Notes: generated by a model from the letters alone, not told the origin. Shown: positions 1 to 6,729, counted from the first letter of the stretch. The stretch is 9,603 bases of DNA from Lachnospiraceae bacterium UBA7027 (GCA_002494135.1 DLBG01000054.1:1-9603), one strand, 5' to 3'. Numbers and translations are program-made.

Positions 1-1322
1 CAGCTCCGACGCCCGTGCAGCAGGTGGCGCCCACACCCGCACAGCAGGCAGCAGCACCTCAGCCCAAGCCTGTCAAAGAGAAGAAGGGACCGAATGCCGG
101 CCTTCGTATCCTGATTTCCGCAGCAAGCGGTCTTGTATTCGGTATTGTGGCAGCGGCAGTGATTCTGCTGAGTCTGAAAATCTTTGGAAAGAATCTGGTA
201 TCACCCCGCGTGGAACCGGTTTCCTCGGAAATCATTTCCGAGCTTCCCACCAGCGAGATTCCTTCGGATATTTCCGGGGAAGGCGGCGCTCTTACCGGCG
301 ATGCAACGGAAGAACTCGGGGTAACGAACGTAAAAGAAAACATGACGGTTGCGGAAGTGGCGGAGGAATGCATGCCTTCCATCGTAATTGTCAATACAAC
401 GGTTGAATACAATTACTATGGTACCATTCAGGAAGTTCCTGCCAGCGGAACCGGTGTTATTGTCGGTATGAACGACGACAGCCTTTTTATTGCCACCAAC
501 TATCATGTAATTGAAGACGCAAAGAGCATTTCCGTTCAGTTCTGTGACGACTCCACGGCCAGCGCGGAAGTAAAGGGCAAGAAGGTTTCCACGGACCTTG
601 CGGTTATAACCGTGTCTTTGGATTCACTTGGACAGTCTACCAAAGAAGCCGTTAAACTTGCCAAAATCGGTGATTCCGAGAAAATTGTGGTTGGAGAGCA
701 GGCAGTTGCCATCGGTAATGCGCTCGGTTACGGACAGTCCGTTACGGCGGGTGTTATCTCCGCCCTTGACAGAGAAGTTACCACCGAAAAAGGGGAGACC
801 GGCCATTTTATCCAGACGGATGCCGCAATTAACCCCGGTAACTCCGGCGGCGCTCTTCTTAACATGAGAGGAGAACTGATCGGTATCAACTCCAACAAAC
901 TCGGCGGTACCCAGATTGAAGGTATGGGATATGCCATTCCGATTAATGTTGCAAGACCGATTATCGAACAGCTGATTGACCGTAAGGAACTTGAAGAACT
1001 GCCCGAGGACCAGCAGAGTTACTTCGGTATCTCCGGTGTTACCGTTAAGAGCGGACTTACCACGCAGAACGGCGTTCCTCTTCCCGTAGGTGTTTATGTA
1101 AGAAGTGTAGTACAGGGAAGCCCCGCGGATCTTGCAGGTATTCTGGCAAACGATATCATCACGGAATTTGAGGGAGAATCCATTATTTCCGTGGAAGAAC
1201 TGGCAAGATGTCTTGCTTCCTATCCTTCCGGAACGGAAGTAACCATTACCTACAAGCGTCTTGAGAACGGTAAATTCGTTTCCTACAGCACCAAGGCAGT
1301 TCTCGAAGCAAAGAAGAACTGA
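1..1322 (+). CDS. htrA: HtrA/DegP-like membrane-anchored serine protease with PDZ domain (5' end missing)
   Basis: Endopeptidase of the S1C (HtrA) family, expected to degrade or handle misfolded proteins at the outer face of the membrane. Numbering from the first whole codon at base 3: a Pro/Ala/Gln-rich N-terminal stretch, a basic segment (KEKK), one hydrophobic helix at about 33-62, and a linker rich in Ser/Glu/Pro. The trypsin-like domain follows, with the complete triad His168 (TNYHV), Asp198 (TDLAV) and Ser281 (GNSGGAL). A C-terminal PDZ domain lies at about 339-434 (GSPADLAGI, NDIITEFEG). The reading frame is open to the left edge, so the GTG at base 15 is probably not the start: it lies inside a repeated Pro-rich unit and has no ribosome binding site. 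It is followed after 31 bp by the ClpX-like gene with no terminator between, so co-transcription is likely. Family assignment is secure; whether it is the main HtrA of the cell is unknown. Confidence 0.93.
   Translation, partial: APTPVQQVAPTPAQQAAAPQPKPVKEKKGPNAGLRILISAASGLVFGIVAAAVILLSLKIFGKNLVSPRVEPVSSEIISELPTSEIPSDISGEGGALTGDATEELGVTNVKENMTVAEVAEECMPSIVIVNTTVEYNYYGTIQEVPASGTGVIVGMNDDSLFIATNYHVIEDAKSISVQFCDDSTASAEVKGKKVSTDLAVITVSLDSLGQSTKEAVKLAKIGDSEKIVVGEQAVAIGNALGYGQSVTAGVISALDREVTTEKGETGHFIQTDAAINPGNSGGALLNMRGELIGINSNKLGGTQIEGMGYAIPINVARPIIEQLIDRKELEELPEDQQSYFGISGVTVKSGLTTQNGVPLPVGVYVRSVVQGSPADLAGILANDIITEFEGESIISVEELARCLASYPSGTEVTITYKRLENGKFVSYSTKAVLEAKKN
3..50 (+). repeat. Two 24-bp units encoding APTPxQQ in the HtrA N-terminus
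   Basis: Bases 3-26 and 27-50 encode APTPVQQV and APTPAQQA, two imperfect copies of an 8-residue Pro/Ala/Gln unit in the cytoplasmic N-terminal tail of the protease. More copies may lie beyond the left edge. The unit preserves frame, so copy-number change would only alter the tail length. Confidence 0.6.
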
Positions 1323-1353
1323 TGTATTTTAATCCGAAAGAAAGAAGAGATTT

Positions 1354-2892
1354 ATGGATAACAATAATAATTTTGAAGAAGTATGTTCCGTCTGCCGTCG
1401 CACCGAAAGCGTGGCCGGCGAAATGATTAAAATGGGAAAGGATATCTGCATCTGCAAAGACTGCCTGCAGAAATCCTTCGACATGGTCAGCGAAATGTCC
1501 GATAACGGACAGCTCGGAGATTTGACGAAACTTATGCAGGGCATGCCGTACAGCGGCATGATGCAGCCCACAGATCAAGGCGATGAGGCTAAGACGGAGA
1601 TTTCTAACGAGAAGGACCATCCGGATGAAGGCAAAGACGGTAAAGAGGACAAGTCAGAAAAGAAAGGACAGTCCACGCCCCTTTTCCTGAATCTGGGAAG
1701 CATTTTCGGCGGACAGAATCCGAATCTGGAGCGCACCAGAATTCGCAAGAAAGAACGTAAAGAGGGCGATCCGCCTTTGATTGATATCAATAAGGTGCCG
1801 GCACCTCACAAGATTAAAGCTCTCCTCGATGAATACATCATCGGACAGGAGCGCGCAAAGAAGATTATTTCCGTAGCGGTATACAATCACTATAAACGTG
1901 TGGCCACGCAGACGATGGACGAGATTGAGATTGAGAAGTCGAATATTCTGATGCTCGGTCCCACCGGTTGCGGAAAAACCTATATGGTTAAGACATTGGC
2001 GAAACTTCTGGATGTGCCATTGGCCATTGCGGATGCCACATCCCTTACCGAGGCCGGATATATCGGTGATGATATCGAAAGCGTTTTGAGCAAACTGTTA
2101 ATGGCAGCGGACAATGATGTGGAAAAGGCGGAAATGGGTATCGTTTTCGTCGATGAGATTGACAAACTTGCCAAGAAGCAGAATACGAACTCCAGGGATG
2201 TCTCCGGCGAATCCGTGCAGCAGGGAATGTTAAAATTGCTGGAAGGCGCGGATATCGAAGTTCCCGTGGGAGCCACCAGTAAGAATGCAATGGTTCCCTT
2301 AACCACCATCAATACGAGAAATATCCTGTTTATCTGCGGCGGTGCTTTTCCGGAACTGGATGAAATCATCAAGAGCCGTCTCTCCAAACAGGCTTCCATC
2401 GGATTTAACGGGGAGCTGAAGGACAAGTATGACAAGGAAAAGAATATTTTAAACAAGGTTACGGTAGAGGATATCAAACAGTTCGGTATGATTCCCGAAT
2501 TTGTGGGACGTCTCCCGGTCATCTGTCCTTTGGAAGAACTTACGGAAGACATGCTTGTGGCAATTCTCAAAGAACCCAAGAATGCTATTTTAAAGCAGTA
2601 TCAGAAACTTTTGGAACTGGATGAAGTGGAACTGATTTTTGATGATTCGGCTCTGCATGCCATTGCAAAGAAAGCCATGGAACGAGATACCGGAGCACGC
2701 GCTCTGCGTGCGGTAATCGAGGAATTCATGCTGGACATCATGTACGAGATTCCGAAGGATGAGAACATCGGAAGAGTGACCTTAAACGGTGACTTCATTG
2801 AAGGAAAGGGTGGCCCGATTGTGGAAATCCGCACCGGTGAGAAGACAAAGAAAATTACCGAAACAAAGGCAGCTCCTGCGGTGACCGAATAA
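1354..2892 (+). CDS. clpX: ClpX-type AAA+ unfoldase with long linker and altered substrate loop
   Basis: Hexameric ATP-driven unfoldase expected to deliver proteins to ClpP in the cytoplasm. The protein has 512 residues, against about 420 for typical ClpX. It has an N-terminal zinc-binding domain (Cys11, Cys14, Cys34, Cys37), then a charged low-complexity linker of about 100 residues (about 40-140). The AAA+ core follows: Walker A GPTGCGKT 202-209, pore loop GYIG 235-238, Walker B FVDEID 265-270, arginine finger in FVGRLP (Arg386) and sensor 2 TGAR 446-449. The ClpP-docking IGF tripeptide is present at 349-351. The loop that is RKH in E. coli ClpX (recalled from memory) aligns without gaps to Ser309-Lys310-Asn311. 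No clpP or lon is adjacent; the neighbour is htrA, 31 bp upstream. A purine-rich but non-canonical ribosome site (AAGAAGAGA, about 1342-1350) precedes ATG 1354. It may be the only ClpX or a second paralogue; the neighbourhood and the loop favour a paralogue. Confidence 0.9.
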   Translation: MDNNNNFEEVCSVCRRTESVAGEMIKMGKDICICKDCLQKSFDMVSEMSDNGQLGDLTKLMQGMPYSGMMQPTDQGDEAKTEISNEKDHPDEGKDGKEDKSEKKGQSTPLFLNLGSIFGGQNPNLERTRIRKKERKEGDPPLIDINKVPAPHKIKALLDEYIIGQERAKKIISVAVYNHYKRVATQTMDEIEIEKSNILMLGPTGCGKTYMVKTLAKLLDVPLAIADATSLTEAGYIGDDIESVLSKLLMAADNDVEKAEMGIVFVDEIDKLAKKQNTNSRDVSGESVQQGMLKLLEGADIEVPVGATSKNAMVPLTTINTRNILFICGGAFPELDEIIKSRLSKQASIGFNGELKDKYDKEKNILNKVTVEDIKQFGMIPEFVGRLPVICPLEELTEDMLVAILKEPKNAILKQYQKLLELDEVELIFDDSALHAIAKKAMERDTGARALRAVIEEFMLDIMYEIPKDENIGRVTLNGDFIEGKGGPIVEIRTGEKTKKITETKAAPAVTE

Positions 2893-2903
2893 TAAACAAT
2901 ACC

Positions 2904-2935
2904 GGCGAAGGTTCGAATCGGACCTTCGCCTTTTT
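2904..2935 (+). terminator. Intrinsic terminator after the htrA-clpX unit
   Basis: A 12-bp stem (ggcgaaggttcg / cggaccttcgcc, one T-G wobble) with a 3-nt loop is directly followed by TTTTT. It begins 11 bp after the stop codon of the ClpX-like gene and ends that transcription unit. Confidence 0.93.
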
Positions 2936-2972
2936 GTGTTTTAAAAAATTTTTTGAAAAATAAAAAAAGGTA

Positions 2973-3001
2973 TTCCCGAAAAACAAAGTATGTGATATAG
3001 T
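2973..3001 (+). promoter_or_regulatory. Candidate extended -10 promoter for the surface-protein gene
   Basis: TGATATAGT (2993-3001) is an extended -10 element; 17 bp upstream sits only a weak -35 (TTCCCG, 2973-2978). A strongly A/T-rich stretch at 2941-2968 could act as an UP element. Transcription would start near 3008, giving a leader of about 155 nt. This is a motif match only. Confidence 0.45.
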
Positions 3002-3007
3002 CATATT

Positions 3008-3163
3008 CACACTGACAAAAATGTCGTCACATCTGCTGACGAACGTCGGTATTCGTGAAATTTCAAAGGTACATTCGTACCGGAATATCCACGTAAAGAA
3101 ACAGCCGTAAGGCGAAACTGTAACAAACGGTACAATTTAATAATCCGGAAAGGAAGAATGCGT
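3008..3163 (+). promoter_or_regulatory. Structured 5' leader, possible cis-regulatory RNA of unknown class
   Basis: Several stems can be drawn: TCGTCA/TGACGA (3024-3029 with 3037-3042), GGTAC-attc-GTACC (3068-3081), and ACAG..CTGT (3101-3104 with 3118-3121) around CC-gtaa-GG. GTACCG (3077-3082) can instead pair with CGGTAC (3128-3133), which would exclude the 3068-3081 hairpin. The string ACGTAAAG (3091-3098) faintly recalls the conserved ACGCAAAG of c-di-GMP-I riboswitches, but the rest of that consensus is not evident. No intrinsic terminator precedes the gene, so any control would more likely act on translation or RNA stability. Confidence 0.3.
3150..3156 (+). promoter_or_regulatory. Ribosome binding site that selects ATG 3164
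   Basis: AAGGAAG ends 7 nt before ATG 3164 but only 1 nt before the in-frame ATG at 3158, so 3164 is the better start. It also gives a canonical signal peptide beginning MKKK. Confidence 0.7.
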
Positions 3164-4984
3164 ATGAAGAAAAAACTGGCGTTCAGAAAGCTGTTTTTTT
3201 GCGTGCTTCTCGCAATCGGCAGCATTCTGTTTATGGCACCCGTGCAGGTGAACGCGGGGGAAGAAAAAGACATTGTTCTGATTCACCATCACAGTGAATC
3301 GTGTATAGGAGATATTACCGAATACCGGGATGCGGACTTTGCCGGACATACCGGGTCTACATTCAGTATCTGTCCGTACTGTGGGGGGATGGTGGAACAT
3401 TATGTTTTCGAAGGACGCTGCAGCTGCGGCAGAACCTGGTATGAAACGGGCTATGCCTGTGTCAACAGCATGTATGGGGACACTCCGTCGGGATGTCCTT
3501 ATTATGAAGAGGTTGTTTTGAATACGGGACACATGCACACATCCAGAGGATATGTATGCGGAAAGGAAGGAAAAGAGGTCGGGAAGATTGTTTTTGATAT
3601 TTCCACGAAAGATCCGGCTGCGGAAGTGGTGCTGAAGGCGACCTACGAAGGGGAACTCGCAACGCCTTCCATGCGTTGGGAAGACGAGCGCGGGACCGTT
3701 AATGATAAGACGCAGGAAGGAGAAGAGGACGAAGAGGGAAAAGAAGAAAGCAAAGAAGAAAAGAGCGAAGAAGAAAAGAGCGAAGAAGAAAAGAGTGAAG
3801 AGGGAAAGAACGAAGAAGAAAAGAGCGAAGAGGGAAAGAACGAAGAAGGCTTGGGGGAAGATCCGGATGTGCAGGAATATCCGCAGAAAACCAGCAGCAT
3901 CACCGTAAAAAAGAACGGAAGGTACAACTTCTATGCAACGTACGAAGAAGACGGGGAATATTTTTCCTTAAGCCGCTATGTTGAGATTGAGAATATTGAT
4001 GCCGCACCTCCGGTCATGGAGATTGTACAAACGCCGGAGGAGTGGACAGAAGGAGAATGTACGGTGGAAATTATCGCAGAGGATGATGGGTTCGGGCTGG
4101 ACAGGCTTCCGTATTCTTTTGACGGCGGAGTAACGTGGACCGATAATCCGGTATATATTCTGACCGGGGATACATCCCTTGAAATCGTAGTCCGGGATCT
4201 TGTGGGAAACGAGGTGAAGGAATCAAGGACCGTTTCAAAGCAGAAACCGCCCGCACCCGCGCAACCTTCAGACAACTCGTGGCAGGATTCGGAGAATGCG
4301 GATATCGTACCGGAAGTTCCCACTGTCGAAGAAACCGTTATTCCAAAGTTGCCGCAGGAGGAATTCCGGGTTGAAGGAGCCGGCGGGGATGATGGGAATG
4401 ACGAGGGAAACGAAAATAACGGAGAAGAAAACATTGGAGAGGAAAACGAAAATCCGGACGATGAAAGAACCGGGGATGAAACAGGAGCGGATGACAGGGA
4501 AAAGGAATATCCGACAGCGGTATTGGGTGCAGGCATCGAAGTAACACCGGACGGCGATGCGCCGAAGCCTGGACAACCCGCAGTGTCTTTCAGAGCGGTT
4601 TTTGAAAAACTGCGGGAATTTTGGATGGAACTGCCCGTACCGGCAAAGACGGCTTTCGTCACAACTTCTTCCGTAATCGGAGCGGGTCTTTTGCTGTACG
4701 GCCTTTTGATGATTTTCGGAACGGCGAAAATCAGCTGGATTAACGAGAAGGGAAAGTGCCGTTTCCTGGCCAGACTGCCGATTCGTAAGGAGGACGGCTG
4801 TATCAGTCTTCATCTTCGCAAGGAAGCCATGCAGAGTGCTCAAAGCAGCAGAATCCGAATCTGTCTGCCGGGGTATTATACAAAGCTTCACAGGTATCTG
4901 CCGCTTATGTTTTCATACGGCGGGCGAATCTATCCGATGCACGTTGAAGAGCGGATGGAACTGGACTTGGACGATATCCGGTAA
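3164..4984 (+). CDS. Exported Cys/His-rich, Ig-like membrane-anchored surface protein
   Basis: Function not recognised; 606 residues. A signal peptide (MKKK, hydrophobic core about 10-26, likely cleavage after VNA31) is followed by a Cys/His-rich region (about 41-132: HHH at 41-43, CPYC 70-73, CSC 86-88, Cys99, Cys111, HMH 123-125, Cys132) that could bind metal or form disulfides. A probable beta-sandwich at about 140-278 is interrupted by a charged insertion with six KSEEE-like repeats (200-229). An Ig-like domain lies at about 281-357 (YSFDGGVTW, VRDLVGNE). Next come a Pro-rich and an acidic Asp/Glu/Asn/Gly-rich linker (about 360-450), a transmembrane helix at about 498-519, and a tail of about 85 residues containing Cys532, Cys546 and Cys567. 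The architecture predicts an extracellular N-terminus and cytoplasmic C-terminus. The gene stands alone between a terminator and the hisC promoter. Binding, adhesion or sensing are all possible; none is shown by the sequence. Confidence 0.85.
   Translation: MKKKLAFRKLFFCVLLAIGSILFMAPVQVNAGEEKDIVLIHHHSESCIGDITEYRDADFAGHTGSTFSICPYCGGMVEHYVFEGRCSCGRTWYETGYACVNSMYGDTPSGCPYYEEVVLNTGHMHTSRGYVCGKEGKEVGKIVFDISTKDPAAEVVLKATYEGELATPSMRWEDERGTVNDKTQEGEEDEEGKEESKEEKSEEEKSEEEKSEEGKNEEEKSEEGKNEEGLGEDPDVQEYPQKTSSITVKKNGRYNFYATYEEDGEYFSLSRYVEIENIDAAPPVMEIVQTPEEWTEGECTVEIIAEDDGFGLDRLPYSFDGGVTWTDNPVYILTGDTSLEIVVRDLVGNEVKESRTVSKQKPPAPAQPSDNSWQDSENADIVPEVPTVEETVIPKLPQEEFRVEGAGGDDGNDEGNENNGEENIGEENENPDDERTGDETGADDREKEYPTAVLGAGIEVTPDGDAPKPGQPAVSFRAVFEKLREFWMELPVPAKTAFVTTSSVIGAGLLLYGLLMIFGTAKISWINEKGKCRFLARLPIRKEDGCISLHLRKEAMQSAQSSRIRICLPGYYTKLHRYLPLMFSYGGRIYPMHVEERMELDLDDIR
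3761..3850 (+). repeat. Six 15-bp tandem repeats encoding K(S/N)EE(E/G)
   Basis: Six consecutive 15-bp units encode KSEEE, KSEEE, KSEEG, KNEEE, KSEEG, KNEEG. The last four form two copies of a 30-bp higher-order unit (KSEEG-KNEEx). Flanking sequence (from about 3718) is of the same Glu/Lys-rich composition. The unit length is a multiple of three, so slippage would lengthen or shorten the charged segment without breaking the frame. Confidence 0.9.
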
Positions 4985-4986
4985 AG

Positions 4987-5015
4987 TTGACAGATGAGGG
5001 GTCATTCGATAAAAT
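4987..5015 (+). promoter_or_regulatory. Strong housekeeping-sigma promoter for hisC
   Basis: A consensus -35 TTGACA (4987-4992), a 17-bp spacer and -10 TAAAAT (5010-5015) start 2 bp after the stop of the surface-protein gene. The predicted start of transcription is near 5022, leaving about 36 nt of leader before ATG 5058. Confidence 0.85.
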
Positions 5016-5040
5016 CTACAGAGTATGGATGAAACCAAAG

Positions 5041-5046
5041 AAAGGG
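5041..5046 (+). promoter_or_regulatory. Ribosome binding site favouring hisC start at 5058
   Basis: AAAGGG lies 11 nt before ATG 5058. The alternative upstream ATG at 5025 lies about 3 nt from the predicted transcription start and would have no leader. Confidence 0.55.
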
Positions 5047-5057
5047 CAGAAACACTC

Positions 5058-6113
5058 ATGAGCTGGGAAGAGAATGTGCGAAAGGTGACTCCCTATGTTC
5101 CGGGAGAACAGCCGCGAATTGCCAACATCATCAAATTAAATACAAACGAGAATCCGTATCCGCCGGCACCCGGCGTGAGAAAGGCATTGGAGATTCTTGC
5201 CGGTAACACGGATGTGCTTCGCAAATATCCTTCGCCTACCTGTGATCAGCTTGAGGAAAGCCTGGGCAAATACTACGGAATTCCGAGAGAGAACCTTTTT
5301 GTGGGTGTCGGTTCCGACGATGTGCTTTCCATGGCATTCCTGACATTTTTTCACGGGAACAAACCGGTGCTTTTTCCGGATATCACTTATTCATTTTACG
5401 ATGTCTGGGCAGACGTTTACCGGATCCCCTATAAACAGATTCCTCTTGATGAAAACTTCGAGATTCATGAGGAAGACTATGAGATTGAAAACGGCGGAAT
5501 TGTGATAGCCAATCCCAATGCTCCCACCGGAGTGGCCAAAGACCGGGACTGGATTGATGCATTTCTTTCAAAGCATAAAGACGTTGTGGTCATCGTGGAT
5601 GAAGCCTATGTGGATTTCGGCGCCGAATCGGCCCTGCCGTTGATTGATAAATACGATAACCTTTTAGTTGTACAGACATTCTCCAAATCGCGGTCTTTAG
5701 CCGGTCTTCGCATCGGAATGGCGTTCGGAAGCGCAAAACTGATTCATTACCTGAAGGATGTAAAATTCTCGGTAAACTCCTATACCATGAATCAGCCGTC
5801 GCTGATGCTTGCAACGGAATCGATTGCGGATGAGGAATATTTCAGGGCCAATCTCGAAAAGGTCATTGCCACGAGAGAGAGTACGAAACTGAAACTGAAA
5901 TCCCTGGGATTCAGGTTTGCGGACAGCAAGGCAAATTTCATTTTTGCCACACATCCGAACAAACCTGCGGAGGAAATCATGCAGGCTCTGAGGGCGGAGG
6001 GAATTATCGTCAGACATTTTAAAAAACCGAGAATCGACAATTATCTGCGGATTTCAATCGGAACGGATGAGGAAATGCAAAGACTTGTCGATGTATTGGC
6101 AAAGATTCTTTAA
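5058..6113 (+). CDS. hisC: Histidinol-phosphate aminotransferase
   Basis: PLP-dependent class I/II aminotransferase converting imidazole-acetol phosphate and glutamate to histidinol phosphate and 2-oxoglutarate in histidine synthesis; cytoplasmic, normally a homodimer. From ATG 5058 it has 351 residues, the usual family length, and begins MSWEENVRKVTPYVPGEQP, a typical N-terminus. Visible signatures are LNTNENPYPP (27-36), NPNAPTG (152-158), the cofactor-contacting Asp181 in DEAYVDF, the Schiff-base lysine Lys210 in TFSKSRSLAGLRIG, and the substrate-phosphate/carboxylate arginine Arg331 in YLRISIG. An upstream in-frame ATG at 5025 would add 11 residues but is nearly leaderless relative to the predicted promoter. 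No other his gene is nearby; the gene has its own promoter and terminator, so it is a single-gene unit. Related aminotransferases for other substrates cannot be fully excluded, but the motif set is HisC-like. Confidence 0.93.
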   Translation: MSWEENVRKVTPYVPGEQPRIANIIKLNTNENPYPPAPGVRKALEILAGNTDVLRKYPSPTCDQLEESLGKYYGIPRENLFVGVGSDDVLSMAFLTFFHGNKPVLFPDITYSFYDVWADVYRIPYKQIPLDENFEIHEEDYEIENGGIVIANPNAPTGVAKDRDWIDAFLSKHKDVVVIVDEAYVDFGAESALPLIDKYDNLLVVQTFSKSRSLAGLRIGMAFGSAKLIHYLKDVKFSVNSYTMNQPSLMLATESIADEEYFRANLEKVIATRESTKLKLKSLGFRFADSKANFIFATHPNKPAEEIMQALRAEGIIVRHFKKPRIDNYLRISIGTDEEMQRLVDVLAKIL

Positions 6114-6118
6114 AACAC

Positions 6119-6162
6119 ACGGGAAATACGGGTTTTTACCCATATTTCCCGTATTTGCTTTT
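6119..6162 (+). terminator. Intrinsic terminator after hisC
   Basis: A 15-bp inverted repeat (6119-6133 with 6138-6152, one C-A mismatch) with a 4-nt T loop is followed by a T-rich tail (ATTTGCTTTTA). The tail overlaps the proposed -35 of the next promoter. Confidence 0.85.
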
Positions 6163-6184
6163 ATATAGGAAAGTATGTTATAAT
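6155..6184 (+). promoter_or_regulatory. Extended -10 promoter for the small membrane protein gene
   Basis: TGTTATAAT (6176-6184) is a consensus extended -10. TTGCTT (6155-6160) is a partial -35 at 18-bp spacing. Downstream, AAGGAG (6215-6220) lies 5 nt before ATG 6226. Confidence 0.75.
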
Positions 6185-6225
6185 AAACTTCGTGTGAAAC
6201 GGGAATACTTTTATAAGGAGCAACA

Positions 6226-6729
6226 ATGAGAGAAGTAGCCGAATGGTTTGCCCAGGTAACGGGCGGACATATTCCTCCCCAGCTGGCTGTCATGCTGGTT
6301 TCGATGGTGCCGCTTTTGGAACTTCGAGGAGGAATGATTGTAGCGAGAATCCTGGATTTGCCGTACTGGCAGTCGGTAATTTTCTGCGTTTTGGGAAACA
6401 TCATTCCGATTCCGTTTATCCTTCTGTTTATCAAACAGATTTTCAAATGGATGAAGAAGTTCAAAGGACTTGGTAAAATCGCCGAATTCTTTGAAAAGCG
6501 CGCAATGAAGAAGAGCGATAAATTTAAGAACGGCGAGTTCGTGGCACTGATTCTCTTCGTGGGAATTCCCCTCCCGGGAACGGGAGCATGGATGGGATCC
6601 TTAATCGCGGCTCTGCTTGAAATGGATATCAAAAAAGCCGTTATAGCGGAGTTGATCGGTCTGACAATGGCCATTACCATCATGTCGGTTTTAACCTATC
6701 TTCTGCCTGGGGTATTTACCTTCTTTTAA
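6226..6729 (+). CDS. Small multidrug-export family membrane protein (COG2426/Sm_multidrug_ex type)
   Basis: Integral membrane protein of 167 residues. It carries the two signatures of the 'putative small multi-drug export' family: PLLELRGG (29-36) in the first hydrophobic segment, and PLPGTGAWMGSL (115-126) at a helix-breaking segment. Hydrophobic stretches lie at about 17-30, 47-70, 104-130 and 136-160, with a basic amphipathic stretch (about 71-103) between the second and third. The paired charged/helix-breaking segments resemble re-entrant loops, as in the DedA/VTT-type membrane proteins to which this family has been linked. The drug-export name is historical and substrate transport is not demonstrated by sequence. 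The gene is monocistronic, with a clear promoter, ribosome site and terminator. Confidence 0.85.
   Translation: MREVAEWFAQVTGGHIPPQLAVMLVSMVPLLELRGGMIVARILDLPYWQSVIFCVLGNIIPIPFILLFIKQIFKWMKKFKGLGKIAEFFEKRAMKKSDKFKNGEFVALILFVGIPLPGTGAWMGSLIAALLEMDIKKAVIAELIGLTMAITIMSVLTYLLPGVFTFF

Noticed and set aside
15..17. GTG at 15 as the true start of the HtrA-like gene
   Set aside because: The frame is open to the left edge, GTG is the Val of the repeated unit APTPVQQV, and no ribosome site precedes it. The gene is taken as truncated by the window.
1980..2579. Minus-strand open frame of 199 codons opposite the ClpX-like gene
   Set aside because: Ser-rich antisense shadow of a strongly conserved AAA+ gene; no domain, no start signals.
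3053..3133. Firm call of a c-di-GMP-I riboswitch
   Set aside because: Only ACGTAAAG and a rough stem order agree with the class. The GGCAAACC-type segment and GAAA tetraloop stem are not seen, so it is kept as an unclassified leader.
3761..3850. Tandem repeats as a CRISPR array
   Set aside because: The 15-bp units are contiguous without spacers and lie in frame inside a protein gene.
3976..4891. Long minus-strand open frames (about 200-230 codons) opposite the surface-protein gene
   Set aside because: Their translations are Ser/Pro/Phe or Arg/His-rich reverse images of Glu/Asp-rich coding sequence, with no motifs and no sensible ribosome sites.
6054..6683. Minus-strand open frame of 209 codons across the hisC end and small membrane protein gene
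   Set aside because: It crosses the hisC terminator and a clear + strand promoter, and its translation has no recognisable domain.
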